A stretch of DNA of 43,291 nt from an uncultured Acidobacteriia bacterium (lineage in GTDB: Bacteria; Acidobacteriota; Terriglobia; Bryobacterales; Bryobacteraceae): assembly GCA_903909435.1 (NCBI GenBank), contig CAIVVT010000296.1:1-43291 (forward strand), written 5' to 3'. The position numbers and the translations under genes were made by a program. Below the pieces are notes generated by a model. It was not told the origin of the DNA and did no database searches. It worked only from the letters and a program-made list of their open reading frames with translations. Every line of letters starts with the position of its first letter. Positions within the stretch are counted from its first letter, which is position 1. This document shows positions 23,001 through 31,500 of this stretch, in pieces.

Positions 23001-24509
23001 GCAATTGACCGTGACTGCAGTGGGCGGATTCGCGGCCGTCATGCTGGTCATCGGCGGGAAGAACCAGGCGCCGTAGTCCCAGCGTCCGAACCCGTTGGCC
23101 AACGACTCGTCAAACGGGTTCTGGTTAGGCATGTAAATGTGCGGGAACCAGAGATCGCCCGGGGCGCTGGCTGGAACCGGCTTCGCAATTCCGAAATTGT
23201 TGTTCCAGGTTGGATCCGATGCGGCCAACTGGGCCGCTCCAGGCACGAAGGTCTTGTCCTGGATGACGAGCGGGATCAGGTGCGCCAAATCGGCCCCGGC
23301 GGCGGTGATGGTGCCGGGAGCGGTGGCGGCTGCCAGCGCTGTTTCTTCCGCGGGGTCGTACAGCAGGTAGCCTGCCGCTTCGCCGGCGTACACGTTCAGG
23401 CGGGTCAAACCGAGGGCGTGGTCGTGGTAGAACATCAACCGGCCGCCCTGCTGGTTGGTCCAGTAGAACGTCATGGCCCCGGGACCGGGATTATTCGTGG
23501 CGCCTGCCGTACCGGCTGGTACCATCGCGTGCGTCGTCGGATCGAACCACATGTCTGGTACGTCGGCCGTGCTCAAACCCTTCAAGGTGCCTTGAGTCTC
23601 GCCGGCTGCGGCCGTCCACTGATGTGGCGTGCCGTCGCTGATCCAGGGAGTGGCGCCGCCGTGCAGGTGCAGGGTCGCGCGATTCTGCGCGTAGGCAACG
23701 CCGTTAGAATCCACACCCGCGCCCATGTACGTGGTGTCCGTGGGGATGAAGAGGTTGCCGGCAGCGCCGGTCGGAAGTAAGTTCTTGAACAGGACGCGAA
23801 CCGGACGGTTCTTCTGGGCGAGTAGCACCGGTCCCAGATAGGACGGCTGTCCCGCCTTGCAGGTGGTGTAAGCCGGTGCGACTAGTTCGCAATAGCCCCT
23901 GAGCGTCGTCGGGGGCAGGCTGGTGTGCATTTTCTGGCTATACTGCGTCAGCCCGATCACATAGAAATCGGACCCCGCAAATGTGGTTGTATCCGCAGTT
24001 GCGATCACGAGCGATTTCAACGGGTCCTGGAACTTGAGCATGCCGCCGACGTACGGAGGGCCAATAATGGCCGTGGCGATGGCGCCCGTACCGCAAGCCA
24101 CCTGGCCAGGCCCGTCGCAGGTCGGAGCGGCAAGGGTGCCGCTCGGGCCGACGTCCACGATGGTCACCTGAGGCATGGTGTAGTTACCACCGCCAGCGCC
24201 GGTGATGGCGGTGACGACACCGGTCGAATCGACGGTGAAAACGGCGGTAGCCGCGTTAAAACCTGCGCCGGTCGGGTCATCGACCGCGAGGACAGGGGTG
24301 CTATACCCGGATCCGCCGTTGATCAGCGTGAATCCGGCAATCGCACCACCGGGGACCGGGCTGTTCGCCCAGTTGCCCACACCGAAGTAATCCGTGCAAT
24401 TGGGCGGCAGGACGGGCGGGGTCGCGTTAGCGTTGCAGACCGGGACCTTCTGACCAAAGGCCAGAGTCCCGAGCGCCAGGAACAGGGCAACCAGAAGTAG
24501 CTTCTTCAT
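20085..24509 (-). CDS. Large secreted multicopper oxidase (CotA-like) with Ig/FN3-like C-terminal repeats
   Basis: A 1474-residue secreted protein. The ATG at 24509 (MKKLLLVALFLALGTLAFGQ, signal peptide) has AAGGGG upstream and is preferred over a start 7 codons earlier. An insert rich in Gly (GGSGYSTPVLAVDD) follows the signal. The copper ligands are HLHGG (about 281-285), YHDHALG (about 361), MHFHLF (about 951) and HCHILGHEENDMMRP (about 1055), the last with the axial Met, as in CotA/bilirubin-oxidase-type enzymes. After the catalytic domains come an FN3-like domain (PPAPSNLTVTP to SAWTVETF) and three repeats of about 90 residues, each ending in YVRL/YVRI...DYTF. Such length is far above the usual 500. 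It probably oxidises phenolics or metal ions outside the inner membrane. A small secreted gene lies 4 nt upstream. Confidence 0.92.
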   Translation of the reverse strand: MKKLLLVALFLALGTLAFGQKVPVCNANATPPVLPPNCTDYFGVGNWANSPVPGGAIAGFTLINGGSGYSTPVLAVDDPTGAGFNAATAVFTVDSTGVVTAITGAGGGNYTMPQVTIVDVGPSGTLAAPTCDGPGQVACGTGAIATAIIGPPYVGGMLKFQDPLKSLVIATADTTTFAGSDFYVIGLTQYSQKMHTSLPPTTLRGYCELVAPAYTTCKAGQPSYLGPVLLAQKNRPVRVLFKNLLPTGAAGNLFIPTDTTYMGAGVDSNGVAYAQNRATLHLHGGATPWISDGTPHQWTAAAGETQGTLKGLSTADVPDMWFDPTTHAMVPAGTAGATNNPGPGAMTFYWTNQQGGRLMFYHDHALGLTRLNVYAGEAAGYLLYDPAEETALAAATAPGTITAAGADLAHLIPLVIQDKTFVPGAAQLAASDPTWNNNFGIAKPVPASAPGDLWFPHIYMPNQNPFDESLANGFGRWDYGAWFFPPMTSMTAANPPTAVTVNCTSSAYPGATPGSFLTIGPTPACPSCGCPITPNPSGTPEGFMDTPVVNGVAFPVLHVAPAAYRFQILSAGNDRSWNLSWFQADPLQANTDVLMMAAAPPFKGLPMPLCTSINPIAVPQLGLGLVGALFDGTGNPINGTGLPANCWPNYGPLQGIPQPQTMWAADGRAGGSPDPRLAGPPWIQIGTEGGLLPAPAVIPATPINFEQNTRSITITSVAMHGLWLGPAERADVIVDFTKFSGKTLILYNDAPAPAPAFDSRLDYFTGDGDQTPIGGAPNTIQGYGPNTRTVMQVVVDGNAPNTVPFNLSALKAAFVTTATQTGLFKATQPQIIVPEAAYNSAYNTVSKNTYMPITADTFTFTPTYAMTFDQAPCVSTIPGAVCNVLDQKAIQELFTLDYGRMNATLGTEVPLTTFQTQTTVPLGYVDWPTELIQQGQTQLWKITHNGVDSHFMHFHLFNVQVVNRVGWDGSNRQPDPNELGWKDTVRMNPLEDVLVALQPITPTLPFPLPDSIRPNDVTMPVGVADPNAISGLDPNSGNVSLSQVNQLVNFGWEYVWHCHILGHEENDMMRPIIFQVPPPAPSNLTVTPIVGSNHTLTWVDNSASETSFTIQRSTTANFAPTDPGYVQWQVSTAAAAPGFNTKAHGQNVTVTDTTGTPGANYIYRVRADDSFAPLNVPSPTAPTFQQAAMSSAWTVETFTPAVLLTPTPGSVLPTNSATFTWTLGSGLSATYLYVGSTGVGSSNLYLGTPGIATTATVNGLPMGSTIYVRLYSVINGTPGFTDYTYTTALFALLTPANGSTVASRSVGFTWAGGPTVTQWTLWLGTSVGTSNLSASAYTGATTNAVRVLPNSVLSGTTVYVRLFALVGGVNRSLDYTFRYVAPTAPTLTAPVAGSLLGATATFNWTAATGGTVSNYYLYIGTTGAGSFNVSANMYSPTTFTATRGGLPVVPTLYVRIQAIVSGVTVYTDYTFRRQ

Positions 24510-24513
24510 GGTG

Positions 24514-24774
24514 TCAGTTCCCCTTTCCATGAGTCACCCTCAAGTGGGCAGCTCTGTTGTTGGCGTTCCGGATGGCAACCTTCCACCTGGAATCGCTATC
24601 GACGCACCTCATTTTGCCGTTTTGACAGTTTTTGAGGGGCGTCGTAGCCGGGTTGACGACTGGGTTCTTTGGGATCGCTCCGGCCGGGGCCGACGTTTGC
24701 GCCCGTCCCTGGAACACCCCAAAGGCCAATGCGCATGTTATTAGCGCCAAAGGCAAATACCTATGCCTGTTCAT
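24514..24774 (-). CDS. Small secreted protein with a Cys-x6-Cys pair, coupled to the multicopper oxidase
   Basis: An 86-residue protein with a signal peptide (MNRHRYLPLALITCALAFGV, then QGRAQ). The mature part is about 60 residues: a Pro/Ala-rich linker (APAGAIPKNPVVNPATTP), then KNCQNGKMRCVDSDSRW and a basic helix (KVAIRNANNRAAHLR). AAGGAG lies 7 nt before the ATG, a strong site. The stop is only 4 nt before the multicopper oxidase start, so the two are almost certainly co-translated. I do not recognise the family. The two cysteines could form a disulfide or bind a metal, and the pairing suggests an accessory, chaperone or cofactor-loading role for the oxidase. That role is inference. Confidence 0.78.
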   Translation of the reverse strand: MNRHRYLPLALITCALAFGVFQGRAQTSAPAGAIPKNPVVNPATTPLKNCQNGKMRCVDSDSRWKVAIRNANNRAAHLRVTHGKGN

Positions 24775-24862
24775 TAGCTTCTCCTTCTCAATTCTTTCCG
24801 CGTTGTTCGCCCGCGTGTTTGTTCAAATGCGAGCGACACTCAGCTCGCAGACCAAGCAATCA

Positions 24863-24880
24863 CGCCGCAACGCTGCGGCG
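24863..24880 (-). promoter_or_regulatory. Hairpin in the leader of the oxidase operon
   Basis: CGCCGCA and TGCGGCG pair across a 4-nt loop, about 90 nt upstream of the first start codon of the oxidase operon. It could act in the mRNA leader, but a 7-bp hairpin in GC-rich DNA is weak evidence by itself. Confidence 0.3.
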
Positions 24881-24966
24881 CCATTGTCTAGGGTTTCCTC
24901 GGTTCGCACATTGAGCTTGCCTCTCCATCTCACCTGCGCTCAATGCACGCGCTACCTAGCATGAAA

Positions 24967-24993
24967 ATACTATTCTTTAGGTACCAACCTAAA
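24967..24993 (-). promoter_or_regulatory. Candidate promoter with overlapping dyad for the oxidase operon
   Basis: On the minus strand TAGTAT (24967-24972) resembles a -10 box. Directly upstream is the inverted repeat TTTAGGT-N4-ACCTAAA (24976-24993), and a further TTAGG half-site lies about 12 nt before it. A dyad between -10 and -35 positions is where many regulators bind, including metal-responsive MerR-type activators, but no -35 box is convincing and no cognate regulator gene is present in the window. Confidence 0.35.
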
Positions 24994-26278
24994 TCTACCC
25001 CTAAGTACGATAACCGCGATTGCACAAGGCGGTCAAGCAGAATCCGCTCACAGTATGAGATATTAATGTCCGTAAATCAACAATTCTGAACGATAGCGCA
25101 AAGACCCTTATTTACAGTGACTTACGGGTGGAAGTACGGCGCTTCCCGCAGTACCACAACGGAATTCTGACGCCGAATGGCAGATTCCGTCACCGTCACC
25201 AAACCACTCCAAGCGCCTGCAGCCGTGCGCTATCGACGGCCAGAGACGGTCAGTTTGTGGCCTGAACAGATTGAAGTTCTGGGCGTCCGTGCCGATATGA
25301 GGGATACTTGACGGGACTAGTTGTATTTCTTTCGTATGTCATCCGTAAACTGTAATCCATACTTTATTCGTCACTATAAGGAATCCTGTTAGGCGTCTGT
25401 CAGTTGGCTCAACCGCTCCAAGTTCCCGCCCGGCCGGTCGTCATCTCCGGCCGCCAGTCTCTCCCCGGCTTTCTGGCGAAGTTCGACCTGTCCAGGCCAG
25501 TGAAGTGGTGCGAGGGCGTCGCTTCTGCGAGGGCGCACCTGTTTCCGCGCAACTCCGCGGAGCTTCCGGCAGAATTGGCGGGATTCGTTGCCTGCCGCTT
25601 GGGGGTTAGGATGCGCCGCCAGCGGATCCCGGAATGGCGAAGAGGAAGTGTTTGACTGGGTGCTGGAGCCGATTGGGCGTCTCTTGAAAGTACCATCAGG
25701 ACTGAATATCCGGTGGCGTCTGGAAGTCAACCCGCGTATTATAGACTTTCGAGTCTAGTTCAAGTTCTTCCGGTTGTTTGCGCGGGTTGCTGCTATGAAG
25801 ACGGACAATCCCGTTCGGACTTGGCTCCGTCGCTGCGGTAGTCGAACAGCGCAGGCGCCTCGTTTGGACGTGGGCTAACGTGTTCGGCAGTTGGCTGGCG
25901 CCGGCAGATGCTGCTGCTGGGCAAGGTTCAGTGGTAGCTCATGTTTCAGTGGTTCCCGAAGAGAGAGCTAGGCACAAGGGGGGGGGAACGGTCTGGACAT
26001 CACCCTGGCAGCGGGGAAGGTACTTCCATGGGTGTGTTCTTGCTGGCCCTCGGCCTATCCGGGAGCCTGAACTTCACCGCCGGGCGGCTTGGTGCGCTGC
26101 CCCTGTCCGTGCCCGCTGCGGTGCTAACTTGTTGGAGTTGGAACGTCCAGTCTGGGCGGAATGCTGAACTGGAGGCGCCGGACCGCACTGATTCCGCGGG
26201 TAGGGGCTGCTGGCAGCGTGAGGGAGAGTAGGCAGGCCGTTTCGTAATCGAATGCAATTCAATGGAGGATTTGTGAGT

Positions 26279-26989
26279 ATGCGAGGGATGTTGATATTTG
26301 CAGTTGCGCTGGTCTCGACTGTCGCTGTGGCACAGCAGGCACCTGAGTTGAAGACTCAAAAGGACAAGCTCAGCTATGCCATGGGCATAGACCTGGGTAG
26401 ACAACTGCACAAAAACACCGTCGAGTTGGACCCGGCTATTTTCGGCCAGGGTCTCAAGGACGGCATGGCCGGTGCTAAGGGGCTCATGACGGACGACCAG
26501 ATCCACACCGTCCTGACCGATCTTGGAGCCGAATTGAAGCGCAGGGAGTTCGCCAGACGAAGGGGAGACCTGCCTAACGAAGCCGAGGTGAAGCTCCTGG
26601 CGGCCGACAACGCGATCAAAGGCGACCAGTATCTGGCTGCAAACAAGAAGAAGGAAGGTGTCGTCGTCCTGCCCAGCGGGCTGCAGTACAAAGTGCTTAA
26701 GGCCGCCACAGGAAGGAAACCTACTGATGACGATACGGTGGTATTCCAATATCGGGGCACCTTTATCGACGGGAGGGAATTCGACAGCACCTACACCTCC
26801 GGGAAGCCTGTCACGCGTGTGGTCAAGTCCGTCCTGCCGGGCTGGAAGGAGGGACTGAAGCAGATGTCCGTGGGCTCAAAGTACCAACTCGTCATCCCCC
26901 CCGGTCTAGCTTATGGAGCTGAAGGTTCAGGGGCAATCGGTGGGAACGCCACACTGATCTTTGAGGTCGAGCTGCTCGAGATCAAGTAG
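26279..26989 (+). CDS. Secreted FKBP-type peptidyl-prolyl cis-trans isomerase (Mip/FklB-like)
   Basis: A 236-residue periplasmic folding enzyme. The ATG at 26279 follows GGAGG by about 10 nt; an in-frame GTG at 26273 and an ATG at 26252 are alternatives. The signal peptide is MRGMLIFAVALVSTVAVAQQ. Residues 20-120 form the helical FKBP N-terminal dimerisation domain (KLSYAMGIDLGRQL, FGQGLKDGM). Residues 130-236 are the FKBP domain with VVFQYRGTFIDGREFDST, VLPGWKEGLKQMSVGSKYQL and IPPGLAYG, where the proline-binding aromatic and Asp residues are present. It precedes the Cus pump genes by 88 nt on the same strand, so it may be co-transcribed and help fold envelope proteins under metal stress; that link is inferred. 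Confidence 0.92.
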   Translation: MRGMLIFAVALVSTVAVAQQAPELKTQKDKLSYAMGIDLGRQLHKNTVELDPAIFGQGLKDGMAGAKGLMTDDQIHTVLTDLGAELKRREFARRRGDLPNEAEVKLLAADNAIKGDQYLAANKKKEGVVVLPSGLQYKVLKAATGRKPTDDDTVVFQYRGTFIDGREFDSTYTSGKPVTRVVKSVLPGWKEGLKQMSVGSKYQLVIPPGLAYGAEGSGAIGGNATLIFEVELLEIK

Positions 26990-27077
26990 CAGCGATCTGC
27001 AGCGAGCGGCGCGCACAAGAGGGCCGGAGAACGTAGGTTAGATCACTCGGCCAGCGCGTAAGAGAGAGCAAAATGTT

Positions 27078-28574
27078 ATGTCGCCTCTGAAGATCACGGC
27101 AAGCCTCTGTCTAGCCGTGGGCATTTTCATCGCCGGTTACACCGCCAATCGGCAGCCATCCTCGGGCAATTCGCCGTCCACCGTTGGGCAGGTGCTTTAC
27201 TACTCCTGCCCAATGCACCCGCAGTACAGGTCCGACCACCCGGGGGATTGCCCCTCTTGTGGCATGCGCCTCGTCCCAACGCGTGCCCAGGAGACCCACG
27301 GCAGCGCTGAATCGGGCTCTTCGCGCGCGCCAGGTGTGGTCCAGATCGACGATGCGGAGCAGCGGTTGATCGGTGTAAGAACCGCCGAAGTGCAAAAAGC
27401 ACCCCTCTCGCATCTATTGCGAGTGCCGGGCCGCATTGCCGTCGATGACGCCCGGCTCTACCGCATCGTGGCGGCCTCGGACGGATGGGTCCGCGAACTC
27501 GGGCAGAACACGGTCGGCAGCTTCGTCAAGAAGGACCAACTGCTGGCATCGTATTACGTGCGCGACCTTCTGCCTGCGCAGCAAAACTACCTATATGCCA
27601 ATCAAGTGAGCGCCCAGACGCAACAGGCGCAGTCGATCATGGTCCCGCAGCGTGCTACGTCCAGCAACAACGTGCGGCTCGCACTTGACGCGCTGCGGAG
27701 CTTCGGCATGACTGAAGCACAAATCAAGGAACTCGAGCGGACCCGGGAACCCGGGTCCATGATGGGCATTACGGCCCCCGCGAGCGGCTTCGTCGTCGCG
27801 CGAACCATCTCGCCCGATCAGCGCTTCGACAAAGGCAACGAGTTGTACCAGATCGCGGACCTCAGCCATGTCTGGGTGTTGGCCGACGTATTCGAGAAAG
27901 ACCGCGAGTTTCTTACGCCACATGCTCTGGCCGTGGTCCGATACCGGGGCCGCGAGTTCCGCGCAAGCATGGCCGAAGTGCTGCCGCAGTTTGACCCGCA
28001 ATCGCGCACGCTGAAGACTCGCTTCGAGTTGGAGAACCCTGGCTTCGCGCTCCGTCCGGACATGTTCGTCGATGTGGAGATTCACGTTGAAATGCCGGCA
28101 GCCATCACCGTGCCGGCTGACGCCGTAATCGATTCGGGCCGCCGTAAGACCGTGTACGTTACGCGCGGGAACGGCTTGTTCGAGCCGCGCCTGGTGATGA
28201 CCGGGTGGCGGCTAGGCGACCGGGTCCAAGTCACCGAGGGCTTGAAGCCCGGCGAGAGCATCGTGGTCTCAAGCAACTTCCTGATCGATTCGGAAAGCCG
28301 GATGAAACAGGCGGCTACGGCACCCGCAAATGCCCCGGAAGTCCCGCCTGCAGTGGCTCCAATGCCCATGGCGGACAAGGCGACAGTGAAGGACCCCGTC
28401 TGTGGGATGCCGGTTGATTCGAAAGCGCCCACCACCCGCACCAAGGAATACGGGGGCAACAAGTACTTCTTTTGCTCGGATGAGTGCAAGCGGAACTTCG
28501 AGGCCAACCCAGGCAAGTACGTTCCAGATAAGATGCCTGCCCAAGACAAGGACGGGAAGCGGGGAGCAGCATGA
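27078..28574 (+). CDS. CusB-like RND periplasmic adaptor with N-terminal heavy-metal-binding and C-terminal YHS domains
   Basis: A 498-residue membrane-fusion protein of a tripartite copper/silver-type efflux pump. Residues 1-25 are an N-terminal membrane anchor or signal. Residues 41-66 form a heavy-metal-binding domain (YYSCPMHP, then CPSCGMRLVP). The adaptor body follows with SHLLRVPGRIAVDDARLYRI, a helical hairpin, DLSHVWVLADVFEKD and the beta-barrel region ending near residue 400. A proline/alanine linker leads to a YHS domain at about 437-480 (KDPVCGMPVD, YFFCSDECKRNFEANPGKY). Having metal-binding domains at both ends is unusual. Its TGA overlaps the pump ATG in ATGA, so the genes are coupled. 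No outer-membrane CusC gene is in the window. Confidence 0.93.
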   Translation: MSPLKITASLCLAVGIFIAGYTANRQPSSGNSPSTVGQVLYYSCPMHPQYRSDHPGDCPSCGMRLVPTRAQETHGSAESGSSRAPGVVQIDDAEQRLIGVRTAEVQKAPLSHLLRVPGRIAVDDARLYRIVAASDGWVRELGQNTVGSFVKKDQLLASYYVRDLLPAQQNYLYANQVSAQTQQAQSIMVPQRATSSNNVRLALDALRSFGMTEAQIKELERTREPGSMMGITAPASGFVVARTISPDQRFDKGNELYQIADLSHVWVLADVFEKDREFLTPHALAVVRYRGREFRASMAEVLPQFDPQSRTLKTRFELENPGFALRPDMFVDVEIHVEMPAAITVPADAVIDSGRRKTVYVTRGNGLFEPRLVMTGWRLGDRVQVTEGLKPGESIVVSSNFLIDSESRMKQAATAPANAPEVPPAVAPMPMADKATVKDPVCGMPVDSKAPTTRTKEYGGNKYFFCSDECKRNFEANPGKYVPDKMPAQDKDGKRGAA

Positions 28575-31500
28575 TCCCCCGGATCATCGACTTTTCGGCA
28601 CGCAACCGGCTGCTTGTCCTGACATTAGTATTTGCGGCCGCGGTGTGGGGCTGGTGGTCGCTGAACCATGTGGCGCTGGACGCTATCCCCGATCTCAGCG
28701 ACACGCAGGTGATCGTCTATTCGAAATGGGACCGCAGCCCGGACATCGTTGAGGATCAGGTTACCTACCCCATCGTCTCCGCTCTGCTGGGCGCACCCAA
28801 GGTGAAGGCCGTCCGGGGTTTCTCCGATTTCGGCTACTCCTTTGTATACGTGATCTTCGAGGACGGGACAGACCTCTACTGGGCCCGGACGCGCACCCTG
28901 GAATACCTCTCCAGAGTCTTGCAGTCGATGCCGCAAGGCGCGAAGACCGAACTCGGGCCGGATGCGACCGGATTGGGGTGGATTTACCAATATGCCCTGG
29001 TGGATCAATCGGGCAAGCATAGCCTGGCCGACCTGCGGTCGCTCCAGGACTGGTACTTGCGCTACCACCTCAACGCGGTTCCCGGGGTGGCCGAGGTAGC
29101 CGCCATCGGTGGGTTCGGTAAGCAGTACCAGGTCAATGTGGACCCCAACCGCCTGCAAAGCTACAACATCCCACTTTCGAAGGTGATCGACGCGATCCGC
29201 GGCAGCAATAGCGAGACGGGTGGCCGCATGCTTGAGTTCGGCGGCGCCGAGTACATGGTGCGAGGCCGAGGCTATGCGAAATCCGTGGTCGACCTCGAAA
29301 ACGTGGCCGTCTTCTCCAGCGAGAACGGCTCGACCATCCGGGTAAAGGACATTGGACAGGTCACGTTTGGGCCCGACATGCGGCGCGGCGTTTCGGATCT
29401 GGATGGAGCCGGCGAAATGGTCTCCGGGATCATCGTGATGCGGCAGGGCGAGAACGCCCTGGACGTGATCGGCCGGGTGAAGGATAAGATCCGGCAGATC
29501 GAGCCCGGCCTGCCTGAGGGCGTCAAGATCATCAGCGTGTACGACCGCTCGCAACTCATCCAGAATTCCGTCGGCACGCTGAAGTCCACGGTGATCGAGG
29601 TGATTCTGACTGTCTGCTTGATAGTGCTGCTGTTCCTTTGGCACATCCCCAGCGCAGTCATCCCTATGATCACCATTCCAATCGCCGTGCTGATCGCGTT
29701 TATCCCTTTTCAACAGATGGGCATTACGGCGAACATCATGTCGCTGGGGGGCATCGCGATTGCCATTGGTGCGATGGTGGACGCCTCCATCGTAGTGGTG
29801 GAGCAGGCCCACAAGAAGCTCGAGAACTGGGAGGCTGAGGGCCGGCGGGGCGATTACAAAGAAGTCATCATCCAGGCCATCAAAGAGGTTGGGGGCCCGA
29901 GCTTCTTCGCCCTGCTGGTAATTGCAGTTTCGTTTATCCCCGTGCTGGCGTTGGAATCGCAGGAAGGCCGCCTCTTCAAGCCTCTGGCCTACACCAAGAG
30001 TTTCGCCATGATCGTCGCGGCGATATTGGCCATCACGCTCGACCCGGCCTTGCGGCTCTCGTTCACCCATCTTCGCGATTTCAATTTCCGGCCACGCTGG
30101 CTATCCAAAGTGAGCCATGCAGTGCTGGTCGGGCGGATCCACTCCGAAGACGACCACCCATTCAGCCGCGTGTTGATCCGGCTCTACGAACCTATCTGCC
30201 GCTGGTCCCTGCGGCACAAATGGTTGGTCATGGCAACGGCCGCGGCGATGTTCGTGGCGACCGTACCGGTGTACCTCGCGCTGGGCTCCGAGTTCATGCC
30301 GCCGCTGTACGAGGAGGCACTGTTCTACATGCCCTCGACGATGCCTGGCATTTCAATCGGTGAGGCCCAACGCCTGCTTCAGGCCACCGACCGCGTCATT
30401 CGCCAGTTCCCCGAAGTGGATCACGTCGCAGGCAAGGCTGGCCGGGCAGAGACTTCCACCGACCCCGCGCCGTTGTCGATGCTTGAGACGGTGATCACCT
30501 TGAAACCACGCGCGCAATGGCGCAAGATCCCAACCTGGTATTCGGCCTGGTCGCCTGATTGGCTGAAGCCGCTGTTCAGGCGAGTCACGCCGGATACGAT
30601 CTCTCCCGAGCAACTTGTGGAGCAATTGAACGCAGCGGTAAAGGTGCCGGGAGTCTCGAACGCATGGACCATGCCGATCAAGGCGCGCATCGACATGCTG
30701 AGCACGGGCATCCGGACTCCGGCCGGACTCAAGATCCAAGGCGACGATCTGGAGAAGATTCAGGCGATCGGGTCGCAGGTCGAAGCCGTGTTGAATTCGG
30801 TCAAGGGCACGCGCAGCGTCTTCGCCGAGCGCACTGCGGAGGGATACTTCCTCGACTTCAACTGGAATCGCGACGCCCTGGCGCGTTACGGGCTGACGGT
30901 GGATGAAGCGCAGGCGGCAGTGCAGAATGCCATCGGCGGCGAGAACATCACGACCACGGTAGAGGGCCGTGCGCGTTATCCGGTGAACGTTCGATACATG
31001 CGCGACTTCCGGTCGGATCTGCAGTCCCTGGGCAACGTCCTGGTGTCGGCCGGGGAGGGCCGCCAGATACCCTTGTCGGACCTGGCTGAGATTCGGCCTA
31101 CGTCGGGTCCGGGCATGATTCGCGACGAGGGCGGGCTGCTGACGGGCTATGTTTACGTGGACGTCGCGAACCGCGACCCGGGCGGCTATGTGAGCGAGGC
31201 GCAGGAGATCGTGCGCCAGAAGATTAAGCTGCCGCCGGGCTATTCCATTACGTGGAGCGGCCAATACGAGGCGATGGAACGCGTAAATCAGCGTATGCGG
31301 ATGGTACTTCCGTTGACGGCGTTTCTGATCCTGCTGCTGCTTTACATGAACACCCGCTCGGCAGTGAAGACCCTGATCGTTTCGCTCGCTGTGCCGCTGT
31401 CCGCCATTGGCGCGGTGTGGCTGCTGTACCAGCTCGGATACAGCATGAGCGTCGGCGTCTGGGTTGGGATGATTGCGCTGCTGGGGGTGGACGCGGGCAA

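Larger units (their letters stand above)
24775..26278. other. 1.5-kb intergenic region between divergent operons
   Basis: It separates the minus-strand oxidase operon from the plus-strand FKBP/Cus genes. Near its left end are a leader hairpin (24863-24880) and a dyad (24976-24993). Between about 25390 and 25730 frames are open on both strands, and around 25940-26230 a plus-strand frame runs 96 codons, but none has a ribosome binding site, a recognisable domain or convincing composition. It may contain remnants of lost genes. No RNA gene is evident. Confidence 0.4.

Noticed and set aside
21516-23780. Plus-strand open frames of 386 and 344 codons opposite the multicopper oxidase
   Set aside because: The minus strand encodes clear copper motifs; the opposite frames are Arg/Gly/Val-rich shadows.
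25389-25730. Overlapping open frames on both strands in the 1.5-kb intergenic region
   Set aside because: No ribosome binding site, no domain, and neither strand is favoured by composition; possibly remnants.
25880-26231. Two plus-strand frames of about 95 codons before the FKBP gene
   Set aside because: They overlap each other in different frames, lack start signals and have no recognisable motif.
28625-31264. Minus-strand frames of 481 and 303 codons opposite the CusA-like gene
   Set aside because: Antisense shadows of a highly conserved pump gene with no domain of their own.
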